From contig OY744523.1 in assembly GCA_963556195.1 (NCBI GenBank), positions 78,020,445 through 78,084,444 of the forward strand: DNA of 64,000 nt, given 5' to 3'. A program made the translations under genes and the position numbers. Numbering within the stretch: the stretch's first letter is position 1; every line of letters starts with the position of its first letter. Below, piece after piece: positions 25,122-37,254 of the stretch. Source of the stretch: Sepiola atlantica. Lineage: Eukaryota > Mollusca > Cephalopoda > Sepiida > Sepiolidae. A model generated the notes under the pieces. The model was not told the origin of the DNA. It saw nothing but the letters and a program-made list of their open reading frames with translations, and ran no database searches.

Positions 25122-26399
25122 TCTTCTTCTCCTATCTTCTTCTCCTATATAAAGGGCAGTTGTCTGTATGTCTGTCTGTCTGTTTGTTTGTATGTCCAGC
25201 TACTCCTCAAAAACTACTCGGCAAACTGTCAACAAGTTGACATCTTTAGGACCGGACAACACCTGGGAGCATAATATCTCAAAATTACAAAAAAAAAAAA
25301 TGTCCCCGGGGGTCAACGGGGCCAGTTTTCGGGGGCGGGTCTGGTTTTTTGAAACTTTTTCAATGTTATTTACTGGTGATTTTGAAATCAGCCAATGTAT
25401 TCATATAACAACTTGATAAAAATACACTGTCCGGTTGTATCAAGTCATCCCATAACTTCTGTCCGAATGTATCAATAACAGTGAAACAAGGGTTGCTCAA
25501 TCACATCCGCACCTAGCAACCTAAACTTATATCTTTTAAAATAAAAATAGTTCTTTGCGGGGAGGGGGGGGAGAATGTTTGAGACGCGGGTGGGGGGGGA
25601 GATAATTTTTTGGGGTGGGGGTGGGGGGATTATCAAAATCTTCATCCTGCGGGGGTGCTGATACAATATAGGACCCGGAGGCTTCTGAAGTATATGGACC
25701 TGGGCGGGGGCTTCTTCTGCAGTATAGGCACCAGGGGAGGGAGGCGCTTCTACAGTATAGGACCCAAGGGCTTTTGCAGTATAGGAACCAGGGGTGCTTC
25801 TACAATATAAGACCCGGATGCTTCTGAAGAATAGGGACCATGGGTGCTTATTCAGTATAGGGACCAGGGCTGCTTCTACAGTATAGGGACAAGGGGTGTG
25901 TCTACAATATAGGACTCAGCACCGGGGGTGCTTCTACAATATAGGACCCGAATGCTTCTACAGAATAGGGACCATGGGTGCTTATGCAGTATAGGCACCG
26001 GGGGTGCTTCTACAGTATAGGATCCAGAGGCTTCTGCAGTACAGGGACGGGGGTGATTCTGTAGTATAGCCACCAGGGCGCTTCTACAGTATAGGACCCA
26101 GCATCGGGGGTGCTTCTACAGTATAGGACCCAGCGCCAGGGGGGGGGGGGGCTTCGTCAATTTAGGACCCAGAGGCTTTGGCGTTGTCCGGGAGAAAAGT
26201 GCTACTGTAGTGTTTCTCTTCGGACTATTGTGCAGATGAAAAGGAGGGGGGATCAGTAAGAGTGATTTTAGTAGTGCTCTGGAGGCCATCTTGATTTTCT
26301 AAATACTCGGCGTTGTCCGGGAGAAGAGTGCTCAATATCCTATTTTGCTTGCGGAGAGGAGGAGGGAGAACCCCGGGCAACGCCGGGTACCCCTGCTAG
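25122..26399 (+). mobile_element. Helitron-like element 2 (1278 bp)
   Basis: Begins directly after the CTAG of element 1 with TCTTCTTCTCC. The first 430 bp are nearly identical to element 3. The interior holds a G-rich segment and the 'gtgcttct' minisatellite (25,640-26,155). Two 'ggcgttgtccgggagaa' blocks follow (26,183 and 26,309). It ends 'ccccgggcaacgccgggta' plus CCCCTGCTAG. The hairpin has a CCCGG/CCGGG stem. Confidence 0.82.
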
Positions 26400-27375
26400 T
26401 CTATTATATATAGGGCAGTTGTCTGTATGTTTGTCTGTTTGTATGTCCAGTTACTCCTCAAAAACTACTCAGCAAACTGTCAACAAGTTTACATCTTTAG
26501 GACCGGACAACACCTGGGAGCATAATATCTCAAAATTACAAAAAAAAAAAATGTCCCCGGGGGTCAACGGGGCCAGTTTTCGGGGGCGGGTCTGGTTTTT
26601 TGAAACTTTTTCAATGTTATTTACTGGTGATTTTGAAATCAGCCAATGTATTCATGTAACAACTTGATAAAAATACACTGTCCGGTTGTATCAAGTCATC
26701 CCATAACTTCTGTCCTGATGTATCAATAACAGTGAAACAAGGGTTGCTCAATCACATCCGCACCTAGCAACCTAAACTTATATCTTTTAAAATAAAAATA
26801 GTTCTGTGGGGGGAGGGAGGAGAATGTTTGGGACGCGGGTGGGGGTAATTTGAGGGAGGGTGGTGTTGGGGGTGGGTGGGGGGTAATTATCAAAATCTTC
26901 ATCCTGTGGGTGTGCTTATATACAATATAAGACCCGGAGGCTTACAATATAAGACCCAGAGGCTTCTGAAGTATATGGACCGGGGCGGGGGGGGGGGTTC
27001 TTCTGCAATATAGGCACCGGGGGGGGGGGGGGGGGGGGGCGCTTCTACAGTATAGGACCCAAGGGCTTCTGCAGTATAGGAACCAGGGGTGCTTCTACAA
27101 TATAAGACCCGGATGCTTCTGCAGAATAGGGACCATGGGTGCCTATGCAGTATAGGGACCAGGGCTGCTTCTACAGTATAGGGACCAGTGGTGCGTCTAC
27201 AGTATAGGACCATGCACCGGTGGTTCTTCTACAATATAGGACCCGGGTAGTGCTCTGGAGGCCTTCTTGATTTTCTAAATACTCGGCGTTGTCCGGGAGA
27301 AAAGTGCTCAATATCCTATTTTGCTTGCAGAGAGGAGGAGGGAGTGCCCCGGGCAACGCCGGGTACCCCTGCTAG
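26400..27375 (+). mobile_element. Helitron-like element 3 (976 bp)
   Basis: Starts TCTATTATATATAGGG directly after the CTAG of element 2. It has the same 5' block, the same minisatellite (26,905-27,245) and the same last 130 bp as element 2, ending with the same hairpin and CTAG at 27,372-27,375. The near identity to element 2 suggests the two arose together or very recently. Confidence 0.82.
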
Positions 27376-27703
27376 TCATATATAAAAGATCTATTGTATA
27401 TTGAACACTTTTTATAGGCCTGGTTGAAAATATATATATATAATTCAAGAGATGAAAGATGAGAATACAAAATTGTATAGATACATTAAGACATCAGGAG
27501 ATCAAAGCAAGGAGTTTCATTATCCTTAATCAATGGATTTTCAAAGACAAACTCTTTTCACCAGAGGATAAGAACCGGTAATGTAACTGTAAATATTACC
27601 GGAATTGATTGCTCTATGGAATTTATTGAGCTTCATATTATCATGATAGATTATTATTTAAGAATACATCACTTATCTTTAATATATATATATATCAATT
27701 TTC

Positions 27704-28232
27704 AGTATTTACTTCAACAGTGCTCGATACGTAAGTAGAGCTAGGAAGTAGGTTATGAAAATATATTTCTGGCAATTAAGCTACACAGAGGCTCCTGCGT
27801 TTCATCCCCGTGCGAATCTACAGGCTAAAATGCATGGAGTTAGTTTTTCCGGGTGTTTTTATATACAAGACTAGCTAGTTAACCAATCAGATTCTTTGTT
27901 GTTCATTTAGCCAATCGTTGGGCTTAACACGAACAACGGTCTGGTTAGTTTTACTTCCTATTTCCTATTCTGTTTTCTATAGAGTGACCTATATTCTGTT
28001 TCTTTATTGTGTCAATATAATGATTGACCTTATTTTAACACGTGGTTACTTGTATTTCTATTTTAGGTTTTAGTTTTAAAGTTTTTAGGTTTTTGTTTAG
28101 TTTAGTTTTTTTTACTTATTTGTTTGTTTATTTATGTATTGTTAGCCTAAAGTAAATTTTATTCGGTGCAGGCAGCTGTTTTCTATCTCACTTATACAGT
28201 TTAATTGATTTTGGGGGTCTTTAAAGTTTAGG
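27704..28232 (+). repeat. Dispersed repeat family C, copy 1
   Basis: Matches 50,437-50,955 along its length. Shared blocks are 'agtatttacttcaacagtgctc', 'gaaaatatat', 'aaccaatcagattc', 'ccttattttaacac' and 'ttcta..tcgct'. It contains a CCAAT box and T-rich stretches and has no coding capacity. It could be a solo LTR or a non-autonomous element. Confidence 0.75.
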
Positions 28233-28239
28233 ATTTCAA

Positions 28240-29040
28240 ATTTCTCATTCAGATATAATCTACACGGGTCGTCTAAAAATCCTTCAAAGCTTCTAAAACA
28301 ACTTGACAAAAAAGACAGTTGTTTCATTGCGGAGGAGAGAGGGGACAACCAGTATATGCTAACATCATTATGATGACATCATACAATAGGTTGAAATCAG
28401 TTCAAACTAATTGTATCAAATACAGAAATAAAAAATGAAATGATATAATTTGCATGTAATTGATATTGTAAAAGATAATTTTTATTCACACAAGTAAAAA
28501 CATTAAACCTACAACCTTAATTTATTTTGGATTTCTTTTTTAACTTGTCTTTTTTATAAACGTGATCCTATGGCACCAATTTTATAAACGTGTAAATTAG
28601 CATCAAATGTTAATTATGTGTAAGGTTGGAAACCCTCGCTCCCCTCACCATGCGTCTCTTATCCTTTATGTTTTAATTAGGCTCGTGGGTCACATGTTAA
28701 GATTCCTGGTAGTAAAAGGACTTTTCATTAAAACGATAAAAGGGAGAACAGCAAGTAATCATGGTAGAGATGGAACGGAACACATTTGAATGATAATTAA
28801 AAAGCGAGATTATAAAATTATTAAATCAAAAAAGACCAAATAAAAGTTCTGCTCCTCTCTGGGGAGTCTTTGATATGGGCTGTTTTAGATAAGATTGAGA
28901 ATGGTTGATCAGTCTAGAGTTATAAAATTTGGAAAATAATGAAAGTTAAAAATAAGCAATTTGTTCTCCTTTTTATTTATTTTATTTTTTTTCATAGGGC
29001 ACATACCTTTTTATAGCCTTTTTTTGTGTGTTAATTAACA
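28240..29040. other. AT-rich sequence, nothing recognised
   Basis: No supported feature. Confidence 0.4.
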
Positions 29041-29094
29041 CGCTGAGTTGAAGATATTTACACAGGATTTTAGGTCCGTTTTTTCTCGGATCCT

Positions 29095-29745
29095 TGTATA
29101 TAGCTTTCGATTTGAAGTGCTTGGTCGGCACAAAATCTTCACATGACTTCACTCCTCCACTCCTGAAATCTGACTGTCTCGTCTTTTGTGGATAGTTTTT
29201 TTGTGTAGAGTTGACGGCTATATGAAGGATATTTTTACAGATTTTTTTTATTCTTATGTCCGTCTTTCGCGGATAGTTTTTAGTGTTGAGTTGACGGCTA
29301 TATGAAAGATATTGTCACAGAATTTTAGATTCTGATACCCGTCTTTCGCGGATAGTTTTTAGGTGGTGAGATATAGGTAATCTCGTATCCAGAAAGGAAA
29401 TTGTTGCCTTCGTCTATATGGCCAACTTTGTCGGATTGGATTTTTCCTTGTGAATATTTTTTTGTTTTTGTTTTTTGTATGCGGGAATCTATTATTTCGA
29501 TTTCTCCTTGATCGGCAGCAAATCTTGAAATTGTCATCTTTCCTCCACCGTTGTAATCCGTCCTATGTGCGAAGATATGTTTTCGATTGACTGCTCTTTG
29601 AGCCTCAAATCTAGACACGTCAATTCTCCATCACTGCCGAAATCCGTCCCTTTATGTAGGTATCTATTGTCAACGATTTGACTGCCTCGCTAGCAGCAAA
29701 TCCCGACATGTCTTGACTCCACTACTGCCGCGAACCAACTCCTCG
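29095..29745. repeat. Degenerate tandem region, two interleaved units
   Basis: A roughly 95 bp unit ('cgtctttcgcggatagtttt' plus 'gagttgacggctatatgaa') occurs about 2.3 times at 29,180-29,365. A second unit ('agcaaatc', then 'ctccactactgccg' and 'aatccgtcc') recurs near 29,125, 29,515, 29,600 and 29,690. The latter spacing is irregular (about 90 bp between the last copies). Confidence 0.7.
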
Positions 29746-29759
29746 AGTTTCTTGCCCGG

Positions 29760-31430
29760 CTCTTCCCCGTATTCCTGTCTAGGGCCTCCTATTTGCATAG
29801 CAACAGGCTTTTTTCCAATTTGATTGGTTGCCCTTCATCTGCCCCCCCCCCCTCCGCGCAAACTGTGTGAGCTGACTTTACGGCTCTTAGCCTCTCGCTG
29901 TCTAGACTACATCCGGTCCCAATTTTTAATGTGTGTTCCCTTTTTGGTGAATTGCACATTACTTTTGTTATTGTAGGAGAACATGTGCCAACAAGTCCCA
30001 TATTCTTCTTTTCATGCTTCATGAGGTTACACAGAATTTCTTCTTTTTCAGATAAATTTGTGATAAATGTGTGATATTTCACAAATTTATCTGAACAAGA
30101 AAAAATCCTGTCTAATTACTAAAACTATATTTAAAACTAAAATGTTGAGGTTAGAGAGAAATGTATGTTGCTCTCCGCATGTACCCTTGTTGCTTACATT
30201 TTTTTCTGTTTCAACTAAACCACATTGGTATGAGGTTTGTTTTGAGCAAGGTTTGCCAGCACGATGTTGTAACCTTACTCCAGTAGAATTCAGAGGTTGA
30301 CCAGCCTCTTTCTGGCAAAGCCACTCACAAGGTCGTTTACACATTGTTGAAATATGAGAAGAATGTTTAATGTTTATTTGCTTTGAAATTGTTATGATCT
30401 TTCGTAATTCATTAGTAAAATATGTTCAACATCATTCGGTACATCAACAGCATGATGTCGAGTTTTGTTGTAGAAGATGTCTCAATCTGCTTAAGACATC
30501 TTTTGAATAAAATCTTCTAGTTTCAAAAAAGAGTAAAGTTGAAGAAACAAGAACACAAGTCATGAGACTGCATACCCCACCCCCCTCCGACTACGTAACG
30601 ATTGGCTAAAATCTGGGCCTTACTTATCCATATTGTATGAAGTGTTCTGAAACGTTGATAACTCAAAAACTGGTTACTGTTATCAAGGATGCATACATCA
30701 ACTTTAGAAAAACAAGGAAGTTGAAATTCGTCAACATTTCGACCATGACCGAATTTGTGAATGTCAAAGACTACAATATGGGCCGTGTAGTGATTCTTCA
30801 CGATTAACAACACCGAAGTTATCATGAAAAGTGTGACTTTCCCCTTTTCCTTCACATTGATTTAAATATTCCTAAATTTAATCAGTTCTAAGTTAGACCA
30901 TCACCGACATTTTGACCAAGTTTGGTGACAATTGGTCAAGCGATGTGTTCGCTAGGTTGTACACAAACAAACAAACAAAAGAAATCGGGCGAAAACATTA
31001 CCTCCACCTTGGTGGAGAGCTAATAAAGAGTAACTCCATAAAGAAACAAATATGTTAAGAAAAAATTATAAAAAATAAATATAGGAAATTGAGATTTAGT
31101 ACAAATATTTTTTTCATGTAGATATCAATTCAATTCAATATCATGGCAAAAAATTAACACAGATCTCGAACCATGTAAAGGTGACTTATGAAAGATGGGA
31201 GCGGTAGGGTGTACCCTTGTTGCTTATACAGGGGTAATCATCCAAAGATCAGCGACCATAATGCATCATTCAGCACCGCCTTTTGGATTATTTGTTTTTA
31301 TTTTTTACTATGTGTCATACCTTAATCAATTTTACTCAGCTGGAAATTCTGTTTGATATGTTATAACGATCAATAAAAAAATTACTAGGATTCAGATTTT
31401 AACTGTTTGACGTTAAAAGCAGCAGTGGCA
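29760..31430. other. AT-rich sequence with old repeat debris
   Basis: Contains a 17 bp inverted repeat (listed separately), a C-run at about 29,843, and 'acaaacaaacaaacaaa' plus 'attacctccaccttggtgg' at 30,960-31,015. The latter resembles a widespread animal repeat tail. No gene is supported. Confidence 0.45.
30048..30094. repeat. 17 bp inverted repeat
   Basis: 'ttcagataaatttgtga' and its exact complement 'tcacaaatttatctgaa' are separated by about 13-14 nt. Confidence 0.9.
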
Positions 31431-31439
31431 GCGAATATT

Positions 31440-31975
31440 GTTTTTAAGTATCGACTCTCTATTGGGCAAATACAGTTTCTTTCAACCAATCACAGTGCAA
31501 GAAATATTCAGTCCCAAAATCTTGCACGTACTATAAAAACCCAGCTTTCTTTCGTCTCTTTCCTATTTTTCTTCCATAGATAACACCTCTGCTGACGTCA
31601 CGATCCAGCCAAGCCCTTTGAAACGGAAATGCTCTTGGAAAGAGCACACACATGACGAGAGACATTCACAAACTACTGTACGACCAGCAAAGCACACACA
31701 CACACCACTCACGAAACGCATATACACAGTTCGTACATACACTTTCTCACTGGCAAAATAGACACACTGATGCACACATGCATAGCCTCATGCCTATCCC
31801 ATTTACACACACGGAGACGCAAACAGCAACAACCGAAATGAACACATGCACTTAATTTCTCTGTACAGATAAAACACCTTTATTCACCAGAACGTTTTTG
31901 GGACTCTTTGTACTCTTCTATTCTATAAACTTTTCATCTTTTATTGTCTTGTCAATAAAACTTGTTTATTTTGTA
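31440..31975 (+). promoter_or_regulatory. Promoter/LTR-like segment
   Basis: In order: CCAAT box ('aaccaatcac', about 31,485), TATA-like 'actataaaaac' (about 31,531), a CRE-like 'tgacgtca' (about 31,594), a CA-rich stretch, and two AATAAA-type signals ending in 'gtcaataaaacttg' (about 31,950). This is the order of a retroelement LTR or a small Pol II unit. No partner LTR or coding region was found, so it is a candidate only. Confidence 0.3.
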
Positions 31976-32530
31976 TGGATGGAATTTGTCATTCTTTATT
32001 TTCATAATGTATTATCTTTCGCAGTATCATTTTAAATAGTCTTAATCTTATTACCATATTTAAGAGATGGGAAAAATGCAATAATATTTGTCTGAATTGA
32101 AAAGTAACCGAAGCATCGCATGGTTTAAATCTGATTAAAATTAGAGTTAAAACATTTTAAGTGTGAGTGGGAGGTTTTTGAAATGTTTTATTAAAACTGC
32201 AAGAGGTCAGACCGCAAAGATACTTCAGATCAATGAAAACTATATTTCTATGGTAAAAACTATGTGATAATAAAGTGTATACACTGTTGTTGTGTAAATG
32301 TGGTCATGTTGTCTCCATTAGAGCATCTTCAAATGATCTATGTGTGTTCGCTTTTGAGAGGCAACAGACTTTTGGGTAATTTAACTATGGTTTCCATCGC
32401 AACATGTTTGGATCAATAAAAAATTATACTAAATAAATATATAGCTCTACTTGTTATTGAACACTATTATAAAAACATAATAAGGATTCCCTGGATTAAC
32501 TTCTATGAACAAAACCTCAACAAATGACGG

Positions 32531-32760
32531 TGTTTATATAAACGTTGCGATTTCGCTTACTCATGGCTTGTAACTAACAGTCGAATGGATAGAAGCGCCA
32601 ACTATCAACTAGACTGTCGAGTTTCAATCTCAGCTCGAGCAACTTTCCTGTCTAGCCATACTGAAGAGCTGTAATACTGTAAAACAGTCTCTGGATGACT
32701 ACATATGTCCCCCCAGCACTGGTAAGTGAAATCGACAACTGCCATCAGTAAAAAATGCAA
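32531..32760 (+). mobile_element. tRNA-derived SINE, unit 1 of a tandem pair
   Basis: A tRNA-like head has 'gaatggatagaagcg' at the A-box position and 'cgagtttcaatctc' at the B-box position. The tail 'cctgtctagccatactgaagag' is typical of cephalopod-like SINEs. The head would be a Pol III promoter, but the boxes are degraded. Confidence 0.6.
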
Positions 32761-32804
32761 AGCTCTTCATATAAACAAATGGAGCACTTTTTAGCACTTG
32801 ATAG

Positions 32805-33000
32805 TGTTTATATAAACATTGACATTTTGCTTATTCACAGCTTGTGACTGACAGCAGAATGTATAGACGCACCGACTGTCTATTAGATGGTTGCGTTTCG
32901 ATCTTGGTTTGAGGCATTTGCCTTGTCTAACCACACAGAAGAGCGAAACAGTTTATCTGTAGATAACTATATATAGCATCTCACCCGTGCCCCGGTGTTG
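32805..33000 (+). mobile_element. tRNA-derived SINE, unit 2 of a tandem pair
   Basis: Repeats unit 1 with a 274 bp offset, including the 5' flank 'tgtttatataaac'. B-box-like 'gcgtttcgatctt' and tail 'ccttgtctaaccacacagaagagcg' are present. Because the flank is shared, the pair looks like a segmental duplication and not two insertions. Confidence 0.6.
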
Positions 33001-33094
33001 CCCCGGTGTTACTCCAGTGTTGCCCCGAAAAGTAGATTAATTCCAGAAATTCCAGGCCCCAACCTTGAAGTATTAAATTATTTTCTGCTTATAG

Positions 33095-33193
33095 TTGTCC
33101 AGCAAGAATACAGACCCCACGATGTTAATATGAAACAGTTCAGGAGGGGGGGGGCGAACTTATGGGGAAGTTTAATTGCCAACCTAGATTTAA
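33095..33193 (+). CDS. Very weak exon candidate
   Basis: An open segment lies between 'tagttgtccag' and a consensus-like donor 'AAG|gtgagtg' and contains a long G-run. Only the donor is good. The peptide has no recognised family. Confidence 0.12.
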
Positions 33194-33199
33194 GGTGAG

Positions 33200-34150
33200 T
33201 GTTTGAGTTAATGAAGGGCATTTTTTGTTTAAAGAAAGAAGTGGAAGCATTAAAAGTCAACTTGGCCCCAAAAAAGGCAATTGCAAAACAAATTAATTTT
33301 TTTAATTCTGATTGTTTGTATTATATTGACTATTATCGTCGTCTTGGTTGTTATACTCGCAACATTCCGGCCGATGCAACCTCCTACCTTTTTCAGGTGA
33401 ATCGTTCGCAAACTCAGGAACTTTCTACTCGGATGTTAATATCGACGGTGACATCATCGGAAACGTTTTGAATAGAAAAATGAAGATAAGCATTACAAAT
33501 TATCAAGTCATTAAAAAGATTTTGAAGCTGTCTTTTTTATTATTTTTTTAAGACATCTCATTCTATAGTTATAAAAAGTCAATAAAAAAGAAGCCGTGTT
33601 TGTAGACAGGAGTATTCTATAAAAGTACACTTCCTAATGAGCAAGTAAATGCATGGATCGCTTAAGTTTTTAAAAAAATGAAAAGCTTACCCATTGAATA
33701 TGTTCGTAATCGAAGTCTAATTTTAAAAAAGAAAGAAAGAAAAGAAAAATGTGTTTATGGAAACTCTTAGCAGACATTTTAGTAATTGAAGCAGGAGAAT
33801 ATTGACTGTTCGAAAATAGATTCTGAAGTTTAATCTGTTATTCTCGAATGGACTTTATAGCCATGACATCGAGTTCTGAAGAGGAAATCTGAATAAGTAG
33901 CTCAATTTATCCGGTAATGATATTTTTTGTTGTTACATAAATCGTACACTGTGGAAAATGTGAAATAAGCTTAAATAAAAAGAAATTAATGTGTATAAGT
34001 ATTAATAATGAAGTGACTATTTTAGTATTATAAGACTGCTATTCTTTTATTCCGTGAAACTGGAATGTTAGAGAAAGCATTCTGAATATAAAATCAGAAT
34101 GCCCAGAATTTAAAAGGAGTAGTCATTATTTAGGTTGAAAATGTAGAGTA
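33200..34150. other. AT-rich sequence, nothing recognised
   Basis: Overlapping open frames at 33,199-33,471 and 33,348-33,551 show no domain. Confidence 0.4.
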
Positions 34151-34158
34151 TGTAACAG

Positions 34159-34224
<66 letters not shown>
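34159..34224. repeat. (AAT)n microsatellite
   Basis: About 22 uninterrupted units. Confidence 0.97.
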
Positions 34225-34691
34225 GATTAAAATTGAAATACAAACGTGTTAGGCTCAAAGAATAATCCCATAAAAAACAATCCCGGTGTACATGGGTGGC
34301 AGTGGTAGTAGATCTGAGTGTGAGAGCGAAAATACTATTTGACTACATTAGGAGAAGCTGTCTGGCCGGAAAAAAGTATAAGAAATTTTGAAAGAGAACG
34401 AAACGAATGCATATTTTCTGACAACAGGCAACAGGAATTGGCCTAAATGGTTGATGGAACAGATTAGCTTAGCCGGTTTGGGTACGAAAACTATGATGGA
34501 AGAATTCGGAAATTCGTAAAAATAAAAATTCACTCTACTCTATAATAAAGATATATACTACTACTACTAAAACTCACACAACGATGACGTGATTTAGCAA
34601 ACCAGAGGAAAAGGAAGGAGGAGAACTTTTATTATATTTTATCTAGACGATGTGTGACCTGAAGTCTCATCGGTCGTTTATGAGAACACTG

Positions 34692-34692
<1 letters not shown>

Positions 34693-34762
<70 letters not shown>

Positions 34763-34801
34763 TAGACCAGGAGGTTCTAGTATATTAGAAACTAGAGCAA
34801 A

Positions 34802-34832
<31 letters not shown>

Positions 34833-34852
34833 AAAAGAAAGAGAGAGAGAGA
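34693..34852. repeat. (TA)n then (GA)n microsatellites
   Basis: (TA)n at 34,693-34,760 and GA-rich 34,804-34,852, separated by 43 bp. Confidence 0.96.
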
Positions 34853-34911
34853 ACTTTTTATATATATGCATATCATCACTTTGTTCAAAGTTTTCACTTT
34901 ATGATTCCGTG

Positions 34912-35125
34912 TTTTCGTTTTATGGCATATCAACACTTTTTAGTTATTTAATGTTAAAACAACATATATTGGAAACCATTCATTGTAATTGATTGATTAA
35001 ACAGAAGTTGCTGGGGAAGAGGTGTTCATACCTTTCTTAACGGTATCACATTGTAAGTGAATGCAAGAGATTCAACTGGATTTAAACTTAGCCAATTCCA
35101 TAGTCTTTGGTGGTATCCATAACCC
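34912..35125 (+). repeat. Dispersed repeat family B, copy 2
   Basis: Same ordered blocks as 13,430-13,700: 'tggcatatcaa', 'tatttaatgtt', 'gtgttcatacctttct' and 'tagccaattcc'. Confidence 0.6.
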
Positions 35126-35129
35126 CAAT

Positions 35130-37250
35130 TGTGTCCACGTCAAGTTATGGCTGATATTTTCATTTCGCCTTGTAATATTTGTAAAATCTTGATGGATAGC
35201 TTCACATTGGATTGATTGTTTATGCTTCCTTCTCGTATGAAGAAACGAAAAAAAAGCGTCATCAATTTATGACATTGTTTGGAAAATATTTTACATTCTT
35301 TCAGTTACTTCTTTTCCCGCCCAAAATGAAAAGAAATTCGTCGAATGTGTATTGAGAAAGCATCCAAACTAAAGCTATGTTTTCTAAAAGAGAAATCAAC
35401 AAGAAATAAAGCATTTTTTTATCTTTCTCAAAATATTTCTGTTGGAATTCTACAAACTTATTCAATTTAGTTTGCCAGCAGACAACGAAGCATTCTTGAT
35501 AGCCTTTTTTTTATTCCTATCATTAATAATTTTGGGTTGGCACCAAACATTTATCAGAGGAAATTTTTTTTTAATTGATTTTAGAAGAGAAAAAATCAAT
35601 GCTGTGGAAATATTTCTATTTTCATTGTTATTTCTCAAAATCAAACTCCATTCCTAAGCATTTGATGAGCAATAAAGAGTCAAACTAAAAGAAAAAAATC
35701 TTCTCATGCAGAAAGTGATGTCTGAAAGTTCATGGAATCTAACTAGAGTCAGGTACTTTCGGGACCGGTAAAATAGTCGAGCGATCTTAGGAACAGACCA
35801 GATATACGTCTTCCATTTTAGATCTGAAGTGAAAGTCAGTTCTCAAAGCTTATCAAAATAAGGGTCTTCTTCAAGGAGAGAGCCATTCATTTCAACTGGT
35901 GCAAAACAAGGATCGTGGTGAAAGGAAAGAAGCTTTCAGAGGTGCTAAAAGTAAAAAGCCACTCTTTTCCACATCGCACCACATGCTTCAGATACGAAGA
36001 GAGAGAATCAGTAACTTTTTTCATAGGTTTTGTTGGCATTTTTTGTTGGAGAGTAAGCCATTAAAATTTGCTCATCAAATAATCAGTTTTAATTTAAAGA
36101 ATGTTTATCCAAAGGCAGACGAAACGTCATCTTCGTAGCAGTCAATTGGATACAGACTTTCAATTTTAGCCATTGAAAAATGACTGAACCGTTTCAAGAT
36201 AACGCTACACAACTTTATAGAATAATTGAACATAAAATCCTTGAAGGAAATCACAAGGGTTGAGAAACATCGAATGGAAACAAGTTTTTGTTTTAATAAA
36301 ACTGGGGAAACAAAAGGGGAAAATAAGTCACTTAACGGTAACAGGTTAAATGCTTGATAGCACTTAACTTCTGTGCCTGGAACTAATCTTTGATAGAAAC
36401 ATCAATGAAAACAAAATGCCAACGAATTCAAGCAGGTCAAACAAAACAGACACCTAGACTGCCGATCAAATGTTCACTTTTATAGAGAAAAAACGCTGCA
36501 AGGCAAACTTGCCAATGAATACATATGTGAAAAGTCTTCCAAGGGCATGTCATGGTTTTCTACTTCTTAAAAAAAAAACTGTGTTTGAAATTGGTTGTCA
36601 CAGCTTTATGCTACTGACACGAAAAATCCCAATATGACTAAATGCCAAAAAAAACTTGCATTTGAAAGGTTACTTCTCCGGCAGCATTCTTCCGTTTTTA
36701 ATAAACATATACGCATTCAACTCAGAGCCTCTTTTAGGATTTTACTGGTTAGCTTTTGCCACCAAACAATCCTCCAATCTACAATAAATACCAATGTGTA
36801 TTTTTTGTATGTATTTAAATATATATATCCGTCCCATCAGACACAATTTAATGAGTAAAAACGGCCAAACGAAACGCTTCCAATTGTTTAGGGAAGGGAG
36901 AAAGCAAATAACAAGTCTGACAATACCTCTGCAGTCTTAAATGAATTTAGAAAGAAATCTTACACTCTATTTCTATAACGAGACTGTTTTTTCTTTTTTT
37001 TTCTATACTGATTGATACGTTTTTTTTTCTTTTTAAAAATTTTCCAGTTTGAGACGTTTTTTTTCTTGGTTTTTTTCTTTTTTGTGACTTCACTGATTGA
37101 GATGTTATTTATATGAAGATGAATATTAGTGCTAACACTGGCGAACCATAATTTATTTTCCGTAATTTTTTAAAGAAAGTGTACAGTCCAAATGCTATGT
37201 ATTAAGATGCATTTGTTGGACATGAATGTCAGTTGACTTGTATGATTTTA
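35130..37250. other. AT-rich sequence, no supported gene
   Basis: Several short open frames, none with a domain. T-runs cluster at 36,985-37,085. Confidence 0.45.
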
Positions 37251-37254
37251 GTAC

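Larger units (their letters stand above)
21712..27375 (+). mobile_element. Head-to-tail array of three Helitron-like elements
   Basis: Three units share a 5' region beginning TC (TATA-rich, then a TGTCTG-rich block) and a 3' end made of a GC-rich hairpin followed by CTAG. The junctions read CTAG|TC with no spacer at 25,121/25,122 and 26,399/26,400. The outer flanks are A before the first TC (21,711) and T after the last CTAG (27,376), the AT target expected for a Helitron. No Rep/helicase is encoded, so all three are non-autonomous. Each interior is filled with its own tandem repeats. Confidence 0.8.

Noticed and set aside
25472..27356. Pro/Ser/Tyr-rich minus-strand frames in the Helitron-like elements
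   Set aside because: They are translations of the 'gtgcttct' minisatellite and G-runs.
29325..30082. Two 97-codon minus-strand frames as small genes
   Set aside because: The first lies across a degenerate tandem repeat and the second ends at an inverted repeat. Neither shows a domain or splice context.
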